Notes under the pieces: generated by a model | Database searches by the model: none | What the model was told of the DNA's origin: nothing | Seen by the model: only the letters and a program-made list of their open reading frames with translations | Program-made: the position numbers and the translations under genes | Source of the DNA: Melioribacteraceae bacterium | Lineage (GTDB): Bacteria > Bacteroidota > Ignavibacteria > Ignavibacteriales > Melioribacteraceae | Length of the DNA stretch: 64,000 nucleotides | Direction of reading: 5' to 3' | Assembly (NCBI GenBank): GCA_016342755.1 | Contig: JAEINS010000011.1 | Location: 62,001-126,000, forward strand | In this document: piece after piece, positions 51,900-60,523 of the stretch | Layout: the number at the start of each line of letters is the position of its first letter | Numbering within the stretch: the stretch's first letter is position 1

Positions 51900-54800
51900 A
51901 TGAAATTTAAACTCCTATTTTGTCTACTTATAATTGTTATTTTCAGTTTTAATGTCCGGGCAGAAGAAAATGAGGAAAAGAAAAAAGATGATCCAATGTC
52001 ATCTGCAACTTTTAGCGGATTAAAATTTAGAAATATTGGTCCGGCATTTACATCCGGGCGTATTGCCGATTTTGCGGTTAATCCTAAAAATAATAGTGAA
52101 TATTATGTAGGTGTAGCAAGCGGAAATATCTGGAAGACTGTTAATAACGGAACAACATGGGAACCTGTATTTGATAAGTATGGATCCTACTCAATTGGAT
52201 GTTTAGCAATGGATCCTAACAATAGTAATGTTGTCTGGGTGGGAACTGGTGAAAATAATCATCAGCGTGCTTTAGGATATGGCGACGGTGTTTATAAAAC
52301 AACCGACGGCGGAAAGTCGTGGAAGAATATGGGATTAAAAGAATCGAGGCAAATAGGAAAGATTGTTGTTGATCCAAGAAATTCGAAAATAGTTTTTGTT
52401 GCTGCCGAAGGCTCTGCATGGGGAGAAGGTGGTGACAGGGGATTATATAAAACTATTGATGACGGAAAAACATGGAAGAAGGTTTTAGAAATAAGTAAGC
52501 ATACCGGGGTTAATAATTTGGTTTTCGATCCAAGGGATCCCGATGTAATGTATGCGACTTCCGAGCAGAGAAGGAGACATGTTCATACTAAAATTGGCGG
52601 TGGTCCGGAATCGGCGGTTTATAAATCGGATGATGGCGGTGAAACCTGGTTTAAAATAATGAGTGGTCTGCCAAAAGTAAATATTGGCGGAATGGGAATA
52701 GATATTTCTCCGGTTAACCCGGATATACTTTATTTAATTGTTGAAGCTGCTGAAGATAAAAGCGGATTTTTTAGATCAGTAAATCGCGGTGCTTCATGGG
52801 AAAAAATGAGTGATCATGCTGCCAGCGGTCAATATTATAACGAAATTTATTGCGATCCTAAAGATGCTGATAAAGTTTATTCTGTAGAAACTTATTCTCA
52901 CTTTACAGAGGACGGCGGAAAAACATGGAAAAGACTCAGCAACAAAGGACGTCACGTTGATGATCACGCTTTGTGGATTGATCCGTGTAATACTAAACAT
53001 TTTATGATTGGTGGTGACGGCGGCATTTACGAATCTTATGATGCCGGTGAAAACTATTTATTTAAATGTAATTTGCCTGTTACACAATTTTACAGAGTAA
53101 GTGTTGATAATGAATATCCATTCTATAATGTTTATGGCGGAACTCAGGATAATAACAGTATGGGCGGACCTTCTAGAACATTAAGATCTAGTGGAATATT
53201 AAACTCAGATTGGTTTACTACTAATGGTGGTGATGGATTTTGGGGAGCTGCTGATCCAAGTGATCCAAATATTGTTTATGCAGAATCTCAGTATGGCAAC
53301 ATGGTTCGTTACGACAGAAAAAGTGGGGAAGCAATTTCAATACGTCCTGAACCAAGGAAAGGAGAACTTACATATAAATGGAATTGGAATACTCCTCTGA
53401 TTATTAGCCCACATTCGAATACAAGGTTATATTGTGCAGCAAACAAGGTTTTTAGAAGTGATGATCGTGGTAACACATGGCAAGTTATCAGTGAAGATAT
53501 AACCGCACAAATTAATAGAAATACCTGGCCTGTAATGGATAAATACTGGAGTGTTGACGCGGTTAAAAAAGACGTATCAACTTCACAGTTTGGAACTTCT
53601 GTTTCTTTTGATGAATCACCGGTAAAAGAAAATCTGCTTTATGTTGGAACTGATGATGGTGTTATTCAGGTTTCCGAAGATGCTAAGACATGGACAAAGA
53701 TTGATGAATTTCCGGAAGTTCCTAAACATACTTATATAAGTGATATTATGACTTCTAAGTATGATGAAAATATTGTTTATGTTTCGTTTGATAACAGAAA
53801 ACGTGATGACTTTAAACCTTATATTTTAGTTAGCAAGGATAAAGGAAAAAACTGGGAAACAATTTCATCCGACTTACCGGTAAACGGAACTGTTCATACA
53901 ATTGCGCAAGATCATGTAAATCCGGAGTTATTATTTGTAGGAACTGAGTTTGGTATATTTTTCACACCAAATGCCGGAGAAAAATGGATCCAGTTAAAAA
54001 GTGGAATACCAACAACTGCTATTAGAGATATTACAATTCAAGAAAGAGAAAATGACTTAGTATTAGCTACTTTTGGAAGAGGCTTTTATATTCTTGATGA
54101 TTATACGCCTTTAAGAGAAGTATCAGATAATCTATTAAAAAAAGATACTCATATTTTTCCAGTTAAAGAAGCATTGATGTATGTTGAACAAAGAAGCAGA
54201 TATGGACAAGGTTCAACTTTCTATGCGGCTAAAAATCCTGAGTTTGGAGCTACGTTCACATATTATTTAAAAGAAGTTCCAAAAACAAAAAAACAAATCA
54301 GAAAAAAATCTGAAAAGGATTTATTTAAGGATGGTAAAAAAATTCCCCAGCCAGCTTATGAAGATTTAGTTGCGGAGAATAAGGAAACAAAGCCATATTT
54401 GGTTTTCACAATTACAGATAGTAAAAATGAATTTGTAAAACGAATAACTAAGAGCGCGGGTAAAGGAATTAACAGAGCGGTATGGGATTTACGATATCAG
54501 GGAACTTCGCCTGTAAAGGTTAAAAACGGTAAGTACAATCCGTTATCAAAACCGCAGAATGGAATGTTAGCTATGCCTGGAAAATATAAAGTAGCTATAT
54601 CTATGTTTTATAATGATGAGTTTAAACAATTAACCGGGCCGGCAGAATTTTCCGCTAAGCTTTTAAATAATTCGACACTGCCTGCTGCGGATATAAGTAA
54701 ATTAGTAGAATTCCAGAATAAAGTTGCAGAGCTAAGTAGAACTGTCAGAGGAACTCAGGAATTTGCGGAGGAGCTTGTTAACCGTGTTGAGCATATAAAA

Positions 54801-55169
54801 CTTTCTCTTCATAATACACCGTCTGTTTCGGCTGAGTTAATTAAAAAAGCTGACGCACTTGGAAATAGACTTGATGATATACTTTTCAAATTTATAGGTA
54901 AAAAAGCTGTGGCCAGTGCCGAAGAAGTTCCGCCATCAGCAGTAACTTTTAATTCACGTTTAGGTGAAATGATGTGGACTCACTGGAGATCAACTTCAGG
55001 AATTACCGGAACTGAAAAAATGCATTATGAAATTTTACTAGAAGAATTTCCTCCGGTATTAGAGGACTTGAAGAATCTTTATAATAAAGATTTAAAAGAA
55101 ATTGAAACTGAGATGGAAAAAATAAAAGCACCATGGACTCCCGGTAGAGTTCCAAACTGGATAAATTAA
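51900..55169 (+). CDS. Large secreted sortilin/BNR-repeat propeller protein
   Basis: A 1089-aa exported protein (signal peptide ends NVRA-EE). Residues ~35-760 are beta-propeller blades with many Asp-box motifs (TTDGGKSW, TIDDGKTW, SDDGGETW, TEDGGKTW, SDDRGNTW, SKDKGKNW), the fold of VPS10/sortilin, BNR and xyloglucanase-like proteins. A C-terminal region (~800-1089) has beta segments and helices of unknown fold. There is no T9SS sorting tail, so it probably stays in the periplasm or is anchored by other means. It starts with GGAG 6 bases before ATG and ends in a good terminator. The ligand or glycan is unknown. Confidence 0.85.
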   Translation: MKFKLLFCLLIIVIFSFNVRAEENEEKKKDDPMSSATFSGLKFRNIGPAFTSGRIADFAVNPKNNSEYYVGVASGNIWKTVNNGTTWEPVFDKYGSYSIGCLAMDPNNSNVVWVGTGENNHQRALGYGDGVYKTTDGGKSWKNMGLKESRQIGKIVVDPRNSKIVFVAAEGSAWGEGGDRGLYKTIDDGKTWKKVLEISKHTGVNNLVFDPRDPDVMYATSEQRRRHVHTKIGGGPESAVYKSDDGGETWFKIMSGLPKVNIGGMGIDISPVNPDILYLIVEAAEDKSGFFRSVNRGASWEKMSDHAASGQYYNEIYCDPKDADKVYSVETYSHFTEDGGKTWKRLSNKGRHVDDHALWIDPCNTKHFMIGGDGGIYESYDAGENYLFKCNLPVTQFYRVSVDNEYPFYNVYGGTQDNNSMGGPSRTLRSSGILNSDWFTTNGGDGFWGAADPSDPNIVYAESQYGNMVRYDRKSGEAISIRPEPRKGELTYKWNWNTPLIISPHSNTRLYCAANKVFRSDDRGNTWQVISEDITAQINRNTWPVMDKYWSVDAVKKDVSTSQFGTSVSFDESPVKENLLYVGTDDGVIQVSEDAKTWTKIDEFPEVPKHTYISDIMTSKYDENIVYVSFDNRKRDDFKPYILVSKDKGKNWETISSDLPVNGTVHTIAQDHVNPELLFVGTEFGIFFTPNAGEKWIQLKSGIPTTAIRDITIQERENDLVLATFGRGFYILDDYTPLREVSDNLLKKDTHIFPVKEALMYVEQRSRYGQGSTFYAAKNPEFGATFTYYLKEVPKTKKQIRKKSEKDLFKDGKKIPQPAYEDLVAENKETKPYLVFTITDSKNEFVKRITKSAGKGINRAVWDLRYQGTSPVKVKNGKYNPLSKPQNGMLAMPGKYKVAISMFYNDEFKQLTGPAEFSAKLLNNSTLPAADISKLVEFQNKVAELSRTVRGTQEFAEELVNRVEHIKLSLHNTPSVSAELIKKADALGNRLDDILFKFIGKKAVASAEEVPPSAVTFNSRLGEMMWTHWRSTSGITGTEKMHYEILLEEFPPVLEDLKNLYNKDLKEIETEMEKIKAPWTPGRVPNWIN

Positions 55170-55184
55170 CAATTTATTGTTATG

Positions 55185-55222
55185 ATTAAGGGAAAGGATT
55201 TTCTCCTTTCTCTTAATTTTTT
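55185..55222 (+). terminator. Rho-independent terminator after the sortilin-like gene
   Basis: ATTAAGGGAAAGGA (55185-55198) pairs with TCCTTTCTCTTAAT (55203-55216), one mismatch, and runs into TTTTTTATTTTT. It starts 15 bases after the stop. Confidence 0.85.
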
Positions 55223-55237
55223 ATTTTTGAGCGTTAT

Positions 55238-55942
55238 ATGGAATCACAAAAACACGATCTATTTTTTATACTATTAAAACTGAAATCTTACCTGATAAGT
55301 TTGGTAGATGATCCTTCGCAATGTTCGGCAGATTTTGAATATACGGAAGAATATCTTAACAGAAGGTTCCCCGAATTAAAAGAAAGCATAATTGAACTTT
55401 TAGTTGAGAATGATATAAACAGTGACTGTGATATTGCGTTTAATCCGCAGATGCATCAAAAATTTTCTCAAATTATAAAGAATTCAAATAATCAGCAGAA
55501 CCTTGCTGATATGTTATATGATTTTGATATTGATATTAGAGAACTAAATATTGATAATGAATTTGAACTTTATAGAAGTGAAAGAGATAAAGCTCTTAAA
55601 GAAATTGTTGATCTGCTGCTGCAGCTTGCAAGAACCTGGTCATCACATCAGGAACTTGAGAGTATAGTTGATCAATATTTTGTACTTGAAGAAGAAGAAG
55701 TTTTACGCTCAGAAGAACTTTCCACATTAGATAACCTTGCAAATAGCGCCTCAGTTTCGCTCCGGCATATTCTGGTTTTTACAAAAAAATATTTAAACAA
55801 TTTAATTGATTATTATTTTACATATGGCGGCGATTTACCTTTAAATGATTTTGTAAGAGATCTGGAGGGAATTCGTCAAAGTATTTCAGTAAAATACGTA
55901 GAGTTATTTAAGAAACATGGTTTTGATCCGGGCAAGATGTAA
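55238..55942 (+). CDS. Acidic helical protein of unknown function
   Basis: A 234-aa soluble protein, acidic and mostly helical by composition, with no signal peptide, metal motif or recognisable domain. Heptad-like stretches such as ELYRSERDKALKEIVDLLLQ and DQYFVLEEEEVLRSEELS suggest a helical bundle. The terminator just upstream and a 108-base gap to the next gene make it a separate unit or the first of a pair with 56051. No function can be assigned. Confidence 0.6.
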   Translation: MESQKHDLFFILLKLKSYLISLVDDPSQCSADFEYTEEYLNRRFPELKESIIELLVENDINSDCDIAFNPQMHQKFSQIIKNSNNQQNLADMLYDFDIDIRELNIDNEFELYRSERDKALKEIVDLLLQLARTWSSHQELESIVDQYFVLEEEEVLRSEELSTLDNLANSASVSLRHILVFTKKYLNNLIDYYFTYGGDLPLNDFVRDLEGIRQSISVKYVELFKKHGFDPGKM

Positions 55943-56050
55943 CGTTAAATTACTGTTAATGTATAAATAACAGTTTCTCTTAAAAAATATTTTCTCTATT
56001 TTAGTTGATTCGTTTTAAAAACCTAAATAATTTAGTTTTAAGGATTGTTA

Positions 56051-56350
56051 ATGGAAGATTTTGTCAGAGGCGGAATTAACTTTATTGATATATCTTTTTT
56101 GCAGAATCATATTAAAGATCAATTCATTAAAGGGAAAAAATGTGAGGATGATTTAAGAATCACATTCCGGTACTTAAAAGATAATTTTGACAGACGTGTT
56201 GTTGATACATTGTTAGAATATTTGGAAAACAGTGAAGCTGATTGTGATTGTAAGGTAATGAAGTTACAAAGATATATTCAGATGCCCAATTCTGAAAAAG
56301 TATTTTCCCCGTCGGAGATCACAGAACAAAACACTTCAGAAAAGCATTAA
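56051..56350 (+). CDS. Small protein of unknown function
   Basis: A 99-aa protein. ATG 56051 is preferred to an in-frame TTG at 56045 because AAGGA at 56040-56044 fits it. The sequence is basic/acidic mixed with a Cys cluster in ADCDCKVMKLQRYIQ (three Cys within seven residues if the KC at residue ~33 is included), possibly a weak metal site. It is found beside another orphan gene of the same direction. The 108-base gap between them has no terminator, so they may share a transcript. Confidence 0.55.
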   Translation: MEDFVRGGINFIDISFLQNHIKDQFIKGKKCEDDLRITFRYLKDNFDRRVVDTLLEYLENSEADCDCKVMKLQRYIQMPNSEKVFSPSEITEQNTSEKH

Positions 56351-56380
56351 TCCGGTAATTTTATTGGTATAAACAAAAGA

Positions 56381-56409
56381 ACGGATTAAAAAATAAATTC
56401 TTAATCCGT
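56381..56409. terminator. Hairpin between convergent small genes
   Basis: ACGGATTAA (56381-56389) pairs with TTAATCCGT (56401-56409) around an 11-base loop. Only a short TCTTTTG run follows on the minus strand; it may act for both converging genes. Confidence 0.5.
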
Positions 56410-56434
56410 CCCTTGGGAGTTTATGATAAGCAAA

Positions 56435-56884
56435 TTAGTCGACTAATTCAGCATAAATTATTTGCTTGTCAACATTTTGTTTGTTGTAATTATTAAGTAA
56501 ATACGCGTAATAAAACTTTTCGCATAAATATCTTACTCTTTGCGATTCATTAAACTTTGCTCCCATTTGCACCATATAAACACTTCTATCTGTTCCAATT
56601 TTAATTAAAGCTAAAGCCGCTGCTATTCTTGCTCTTTCGTCACTTTCACCTCTAAGCATTTTTGTTAAAGGATTAACAGCTTTATCAGACTTCATTTCTC
56701 CAAGCATATATGCTGAACTTGTCCTAAGTCCAAAATTAGAAGATTCTAATCCAACTAACAGATTAGATTCAATTTGCTGATACTTAGAACTGCCTTTTTT
56801 AATATCATCTTCGCCAGCAAAATTTACTGTAGAAATTGTTACAAACATTAGTAGAGTTAAGATGGTTAATAATTGCTTTTTCAT
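56435..56884 (-). CDS. Exported HEAT-repeat-like protein
   Basis: A 149-aa protein with a signal peptide (MKKQLLTILTLLMFVTIST, mature part near VNFAGE) and two or three HEAT-like helical pairs (GLESSNFGLRTSSAYMLGEM, DKAVNPLTKMLRGES, DERARIAAALALIKIG). ATG 56884 is chosen over a frame 36 bases longer because GGGGGGA precedes it and because the signal peptide starts there. HEAT repeats act as protein-binding scaffolds. No partner is suggested by the neighbours. Confidence 0.75.
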   Translation of the reverse strand: MKKQLLTILTLLMFVTISTVNFAGEDDIKKGSSKYQQIESNLLVGLESSNFGLRTSSAYMLGEMKSDKAVNPLTKMLRGESDERARIAAALALIKIGTDRSVYMVQMGAKFNESQRVRYLCEKFYYAYLLNNYNKQNVDKQIIYAELVD

Positions 56885-57053
56885 TTTATCCCCCCGGAAA
56901 AAATAAATTTTTAAGTTCAATACTCTAGACGAGGGTTCTTATTAAAAGTTCCACCGGATGATTACGGATTTTCAATAATTTTTAAGAAACTAATTATCTA
57001 ATTACTTATCTTTGCAGACGATGTTTAGAAATAATGCTGAAAATGAGGTTTTT

Positions 57054-57575
57054 TTGAAGTCCGCAAATTTCTTACGCTTTTTAGTGTATTTATTTATACC
57101 ACTTTTATTAAGCAGTTGTCTGGCTTCAATAAAGGTTACAAAAGAATTTAGTACTTCCAACCCGGATAACTACACAATATCTTCTGAAAGATTTTTAATT
57201 AAAGAACCAATTCCTTTTGATTTAAGCGAAATTAGTTTGAAGTTTATTTTTATTGATAAAGGAGATGTGAAAAAATACCTTTTTAATCTATACTATTTTG
57301 GTTCTAAAAGGGAAGATATTACAAGAATTGAGCTAAAAATTGATGATAAGAATTATGAGTATATTTCTCAGATTCCTGTTAAATTAGAAGAACACGGAAT
57401 GCTGGGGTTTTCTGAACAAATCTATATAGAACTTCCTGTCGGTACTTTTAATAAAATTATTAAATCTGACAAATGTTCCATAAATGTTATTGGAAAACAT
57501 AATAACTTTATAAAAAAGTTTGATGCTGTATTTAAAAAGAAACTTAAGCAGTTTGTCGAAATTACTTCGGGATAA
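57054..57575 (+). CDS. Small lipoprotein of unknown function
   Basis: A 173-aa protein read from TTG 57054, with GAGG at 57045-57048; a longer frame starts at ATG 57021. The TTG start gives a tidy lipoprotein signal (LRFLVYLFIPLLLSSC with Cys near residue 22). The remainder is mixed beta/helix with Lys-rich C-terminal end (KKFDAVFKKKLKQFV). There is no metal or catalytic motif. It converges with a small minus-strand gene whose stop is 3 bases away. Confidence 0.6.
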   Translation: MKSANFLRFLVYLFIPLLLSSCLASIKVTKEFSTSNPDNYTISSERFLIKEPIPFDLSEISLKFIFIDKGDVKKYLFNLYYFGSKREDITRIELKIDDKNYEYISQIPVKLEEHGMLGFSEQIYIELPVGTFNKIIKSDKCSINVIGKHNNFIKKFDAVFKKKLKQFVEITSG

Positions 57576-57578
57576 AAA

Positions 57579-57845
57579 TTAGAAAGGCGATAAATCTTTC
57601 AGATATTTTAATAGTTTAATAAGATCTTTTTCATCAATGCTGTACATGTGTAATCTTACCCATCTTGCGGGTAATGGCTTTAATGACGGAGTTCTATCCT
57701 TTTTGGTAATACCATATTTCTGATTCAGCTCCTGTATATCTATTGCTTCCGCATAATAAACATCTTCAGGGTCAAATTTAACTATTTCATTTATTAATGG
57801 ATCTTTTGGAGTTTGTCTTTTCATATCATCAAAATTTATTTTCAA
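57579..57845 (-). CDS. Small soluble protein of unknown function
   Basis: An 88-aa protein with a mixed charge pattern, for example FDDMKRQTPKDPLINEIVKF and ARWVRLHMYSIDEKDL. No signal peptide or motif is seen. The start is uncertain: TTG 57845 gives 88 aa, ATG 57824 gives 81 aa, and neither has a clear ribosome site. The codon pattern supports coding. The stop lies 3 bases from the convergent lipoprotein gene's stop. Confidence 0.5.
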   Translation of the reverse strand: MKINFDDMKRQTPKDPLINEIVKFDPEDVYYAEAIDIQELNQKYGITKKDRTPSLKPLPARWVRLHMYSIDEKDLIKLLKYLKDLSPF

Positions 57846-58087
57846 AATTATTATCGGAATTTGACCCGAATTGTTTAGTTTTTACGAATAAACAACTAAA
57901 AAAAAGTATAGATGTCTATACATAGATTATTAAAACATAATAAATAATAACCCCCGATGCAATTGTAACGGTATATTAATTGACCTTTTTAAGGTTCAAA
58001 GTAAAAGTTTTAAGTCTCTTAATTCTTCGGCAGCAATATCAGTGAAGTCTGAAGTAGTTAAATCTGGTATACTTCGGCTGGACTAAG

Positions 58088-58160
58088 TACCCCCGAGAGG
58101 AGTCGAACCTCCGACCTCTGGTACCGGAAACCATTGCTCTATCCACTGAGCTACGGGGGC
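58088..58160 (-). tRNA. tRNA-Arg (anticodon CCG)
   Basis: Folded by hand on the minus strand: 7-bp acceptor stem GCCCCCG/CGGGGGT, D arm with GCTC/GAGC, anticodon loop TTCCGGT (CCG, reads CGG codons), TPsiC arm GGAGG/CCTCT with loop TTCGACT. The anticodon stem has one A-G mismatch at its base (27-43). No CCA is encoded. Confidence 0.93.
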
Positions 58161-58190
58161 ATTAAACAACTTTTATTATTCTAAACTTTG

Positions 58191-58264
58191 TACCCCGGAA
58201 AGGATTCGAACCTTCGACCTACAGTTTAGGAAACTGTCGCTCTATCCTGCTGAGCTACCGGGGC
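58191..58264 (-). tRNA. tRNA-Arg (anticodon CCT)
   Basis: Cloverleaf read by hand: acceptor stem GCCCCGG/CCGGGGT, D arm GCTC/GAGC, anticodon stem ACAGT/ACTGT with loop TTCCTAA (CCT, reads AGG), TPsiC stem GAAGG/CCTTT. It sits 30 bases upstream (transcription-wise) of the CCG gene, so the two may be processed from one transcript. The first 42 tRNA bases plus 39 upstream bases are repeated exactly at 60389-60469. Confidence 0.95.
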
Positions 58265-58303
58265 AAATAAAACTCAATTATAACGGCGAATATAAAGATT
58301 TGG
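58223..58303. repeat. 81-bp direct repeat, left copy (within tRNA-Arg CCT)
   Basis: This 81-bp segment is identical base for base to 60389-60469. It covers tRNA positions 1-42 (through the anticodon loop into the 3' side of its stem) and 39 bp of upstream flank, including a minus-strand TATAAT box at 58277-58282. Left of it the copies diverge inside the anticodon stem; right of it they share a further 9 bases (CAATTATAT) after an 11-base gap. It looks like an attachment-site-like core. Confidence 0.9.
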
Positions 58304-58507
58304 AAGGGGTTTATCAATTATATTGTTAAAATGACTATAAATAGATGTTTATTATGTCAAAACTTAATATAATATCTGTTTTTCTCAAATTCTTTTTAAG
58401 TAGCCTTTTCTGAATATAAGAGCTCGTACTAATCAAAACACTAATCACTTAAAGATAGATTATCTCATTTAATCAAAAAACATGAAAGAGCTTTAATTTA
58501 TAAATTA

Positions 58508-59557
58508 CTAGATTTTAGTTGTTAACTCTTCTAATTTTTTAGCCATTCTCCTTAGTTGTACAGATTTTTTTTTTGCTTTTAGTTTAATTTCATCTATATC
58601 GTATCTACACGAACCACATGTTGCATTTTCTAAGCTTTGTTGATGCAAACAATTGGGACAAATCCATTCTTTTTTTTCTTTTCCGAATACACCTTTTTTA
58701 TCAACATAAAGTGGATACTGTTCAAATTCATTCTCAATTTTTGAAGCAATACTTTTTAATAAGGGGATATCATCAGAATCATAATATTCCTTATTACAAT
58801 CTAATAAAGTTAATGTTCTAACTTGACTGTTAAAACTTGAAGATTCAAATAAAAGAACTATAACCGATAAATCTAGCCAATATATTTCATTAAGTATCCT
58901 AATAATCCTTTTGAAGTTTGATGTATTAAAGTTTAAAAATGTATCTGAAGTTATAAAATCACTAATAGATTTTGAGGGTACAAAGGAAAAGTAGTTCACA
59001 ATTTGTTCAAAGATATTAGAAAAATCTACATTCTCTAGTGAGCATGCATATAAAAATACTTGTGATGTTAAGTCAACTTCATATTTTAATAGTGAATTAA
59101 CAGTTTTAATAGATTTGATTCTTGAATTTAAATAATATTCTTTAAATTCTTCTTGCTTGACTAAAAACTCCAAAGTATCAGAATAAATTTTATTACTAAT
59201 AACATTTTTAGTTTCATCAATTGGTATTCCTTTAATTGCTGTACCATAAAGTGAAACCATAAACATTGATTTTCCACCTCCCGAAATTTCATCAAAATCA
59301 ATTCTTAATCCGATAATTATATTGGCTCCTTTTATGAAAGCCTTTTCAGAAAGAGATTTAAGTCCAACCTCTTCCATCTTTTTTAATTCTTTTTGATAAC
59401 CTTGTGCAAATCCACCGACAACATCTCTTATCCCTGAAAACATGTCTTTGAACAAATTTGCTCCAATAACTAATTGGTGTGTTACTATACCGCAGTATCT
59501 TTCAATTTTCCATCCTTCGATATTAGAAGTTGTGGTTATTAAGTCTAACTGCTTCAT
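58508..59557 (-). CDS. YbjQ-like domain joined to a C-terminal zinc ribbon
   Basis: A 349-aa protein inside the repeat-flanked segment. Residues ~8-110 resemble YbjQ/UPF0145 (LITTTSNIEGWKIERYCGIV, FIKGANIIIGLRIDFDEI, MVSLYGTAI), a pentameric beta-alpha family of unsettled role. A middle region (~115-290) is helical and unrecognised. A C-terminal zinc ribbon (C-x2-C ... C-x2-C in WICPNCLHQQSLENATCGSC, about 310-330) ends in a Lys-rich coil. The TAATG junction couples it to the upstream lipoprotein gene by a 1-base overlap. It may bind metal or nucleic acid; function unknown. Confidence 0.7.
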   Translation of the reverse strand: MKQLDLITTTSNIEGWKIERYCGIVTHQLVIGANLFKDMFSGIRDVVGGFAQGYQKELKKMEEVGLKSLSEKAFIKGANIIIGLRIDFDEISGGGKSMFMVSLYGTAIKGIPIDETKNVISNKIYSDTLEFLVKQEEFKEYYLNSRIKSIKTVNSLLKYEVDLTSQVFLYACSLENVDFSNIFEQIVNYFSFVPSKSISDFITSDTFLNFNTSNFKRIIRILNEIYWLDLSVIVLLFESSSFNSQVRTLTLLDCNKEYYDSDDIPLLKSIASKIENEFEQYPLYVDKKGVFGKEKKEWICPNCLHQQSLENATCGSCRYDIDEIKLKAKKKSVQLRRMAKKLEELTTKI

Positions 59558-59955
59558 TATTTTCTCCTAATTGCATAGCCAAATAATTCATAATAAGGGA
59601 CTAAATCTCCACCATTATTGTATTCTTTTTTTTCGATTTTAAAGTTCATTATCCCATTAGCACCCATTTCTTTTGCTTTTACATACATTGAATCAAGTGC
59701 TTCCATTGGTGAAAGATTCTCATAATTCAATTTAGTCGTGTTGTACCCTTTTTTTACTTTAGTTTCGGGATAAACAGCACACTCCATTATTGCTAATATT
59801 TCATAATCAGTATCTAAAATTAAGGGAGTAATATAAAACTGTTTTTCAAGATATGGTCTCAAATCAAAACCATTATAAAAAGTAGTTCTGTTCATTTCTA
59901 TTGCTTCCGGCATACAGCCAACTAACAGAATAAATACAAACAATACTTTTTTCAT
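59557..59955 (-). CDS. Small lipoprotein with a YbjQ-like strand pattern
   Basis: A 132-aa lipoprotein (signal ends LLVGCMPEA). Its C-terminal part, AKEMGANGIMNFKIE and YYELFGYAIRRK, has the same order of helix and strands as YbjQ-type proteins (the GAN.I....I.K pattern and final YGxA strand). This suggests that it shares the fold of the first domain of its partner. The partner starts on its stop codon, so the two are translated together. GAGGGA precedes ATG 59955. It is the first gene of the cassette inside the 81-bp repeats. Confidence 0.65.
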   Translation of the reverse strand: MKKVLFVFILLVGCMPEAIEMNRTTFYNGFDLRPYLEKQFYITPLILDTDYEILAIMECAVYPETKVKKGYNTTKLNYENLSPMEALDSMYVKAKEMGANGIMNFKIEKKEYNNGGDLVPYYELFGYAIRRK

Positions 59956-60388
59956 GATAAATCCCTCATTTATTTATTAAGAGTAATAGTTTGCTATTTA
60001 TTTGCCCGATATATTGAAGATATATAGCCCTTATAATATCGAGTTTTGAATTTAAGTTACAATAATTTGAGAATTAATTCAATTCTTATTCTTTAGTTAG
60101 CAATTAAACAATTCTATTTTAGTACAATTTTAGAATAATTAAATTTAATATTTATAATTTGTTACTAATTTTCTTAATTATACAGTGTAAAGTTATACAC
60201 TTCTTAGTGTATTCTTAGTAAACCATTCAGTTCTTAAAAAGTAAAATTATTTTTTTTTGATAAAAAATATAATAAGTTCCGTTACTTCTTTTTGAAATAA
60301 ACATAGGTTCCTCCTATGCAATTTCACATCAAATAATCAAAAGACTAATCAATCTTAGGTAAGTAGTTATTTTTATTAGTGGGGAATA
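59956..60388. other. 433-base AT-rich gap inside the repeat-flanked segment
   Basis: Very AT-rich DNA upstream of the lipoprotein gene, holding its presumed promoter. I see no coding frame of convincing pattern, no integrase remnant, and no inverted repeats longer than about 8 bases. It ends at the right copy of the 81-bp repeat. Confidence 0.6.
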
Positions 60389-60469
60389 AGTTTAGGAAAC
60401 TGTCGCTCTATCCTGCTGAGCTACCGGGGCAAATAAAACTCAATTATAACGGCGAATATAAAGATTTGG
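60389..60469. pseudogene. 81-bp direct repeat, right copy (5' fragment of tRNA-Arg CCT)
   Basis: Exact copy of 58223-58303: bases 1-42 of tRNA-Arg (CCT) (60389-60430 on the minus strand) plus 39 bp of its upstream flank. It lacks the 3' half of the tRNA (TPsiC arm and acceptor 3' strand), so it cannot make a functional tRNA, although its promoter box is retained. The boundary falls inside the anticodon arm, where tyrosine integrases often cross over. It marks the far end of the probable insertion at 58304-60388. Confidence 0.9.
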
Positions 60470-60523
60470 CAATTATATAATTTACAATGAGTACATTAAA
60501 TCAATAAAATGGGGAAAAAGTTT

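Noticed and set aside
58265-60388. CRISPR array or integrase gene in the tRNA-flanked segment
   Set aside because: No regularly spaced repeats and no tyrosine or serine recombinase frame on either strand; only the two flanking direct repeats are present.
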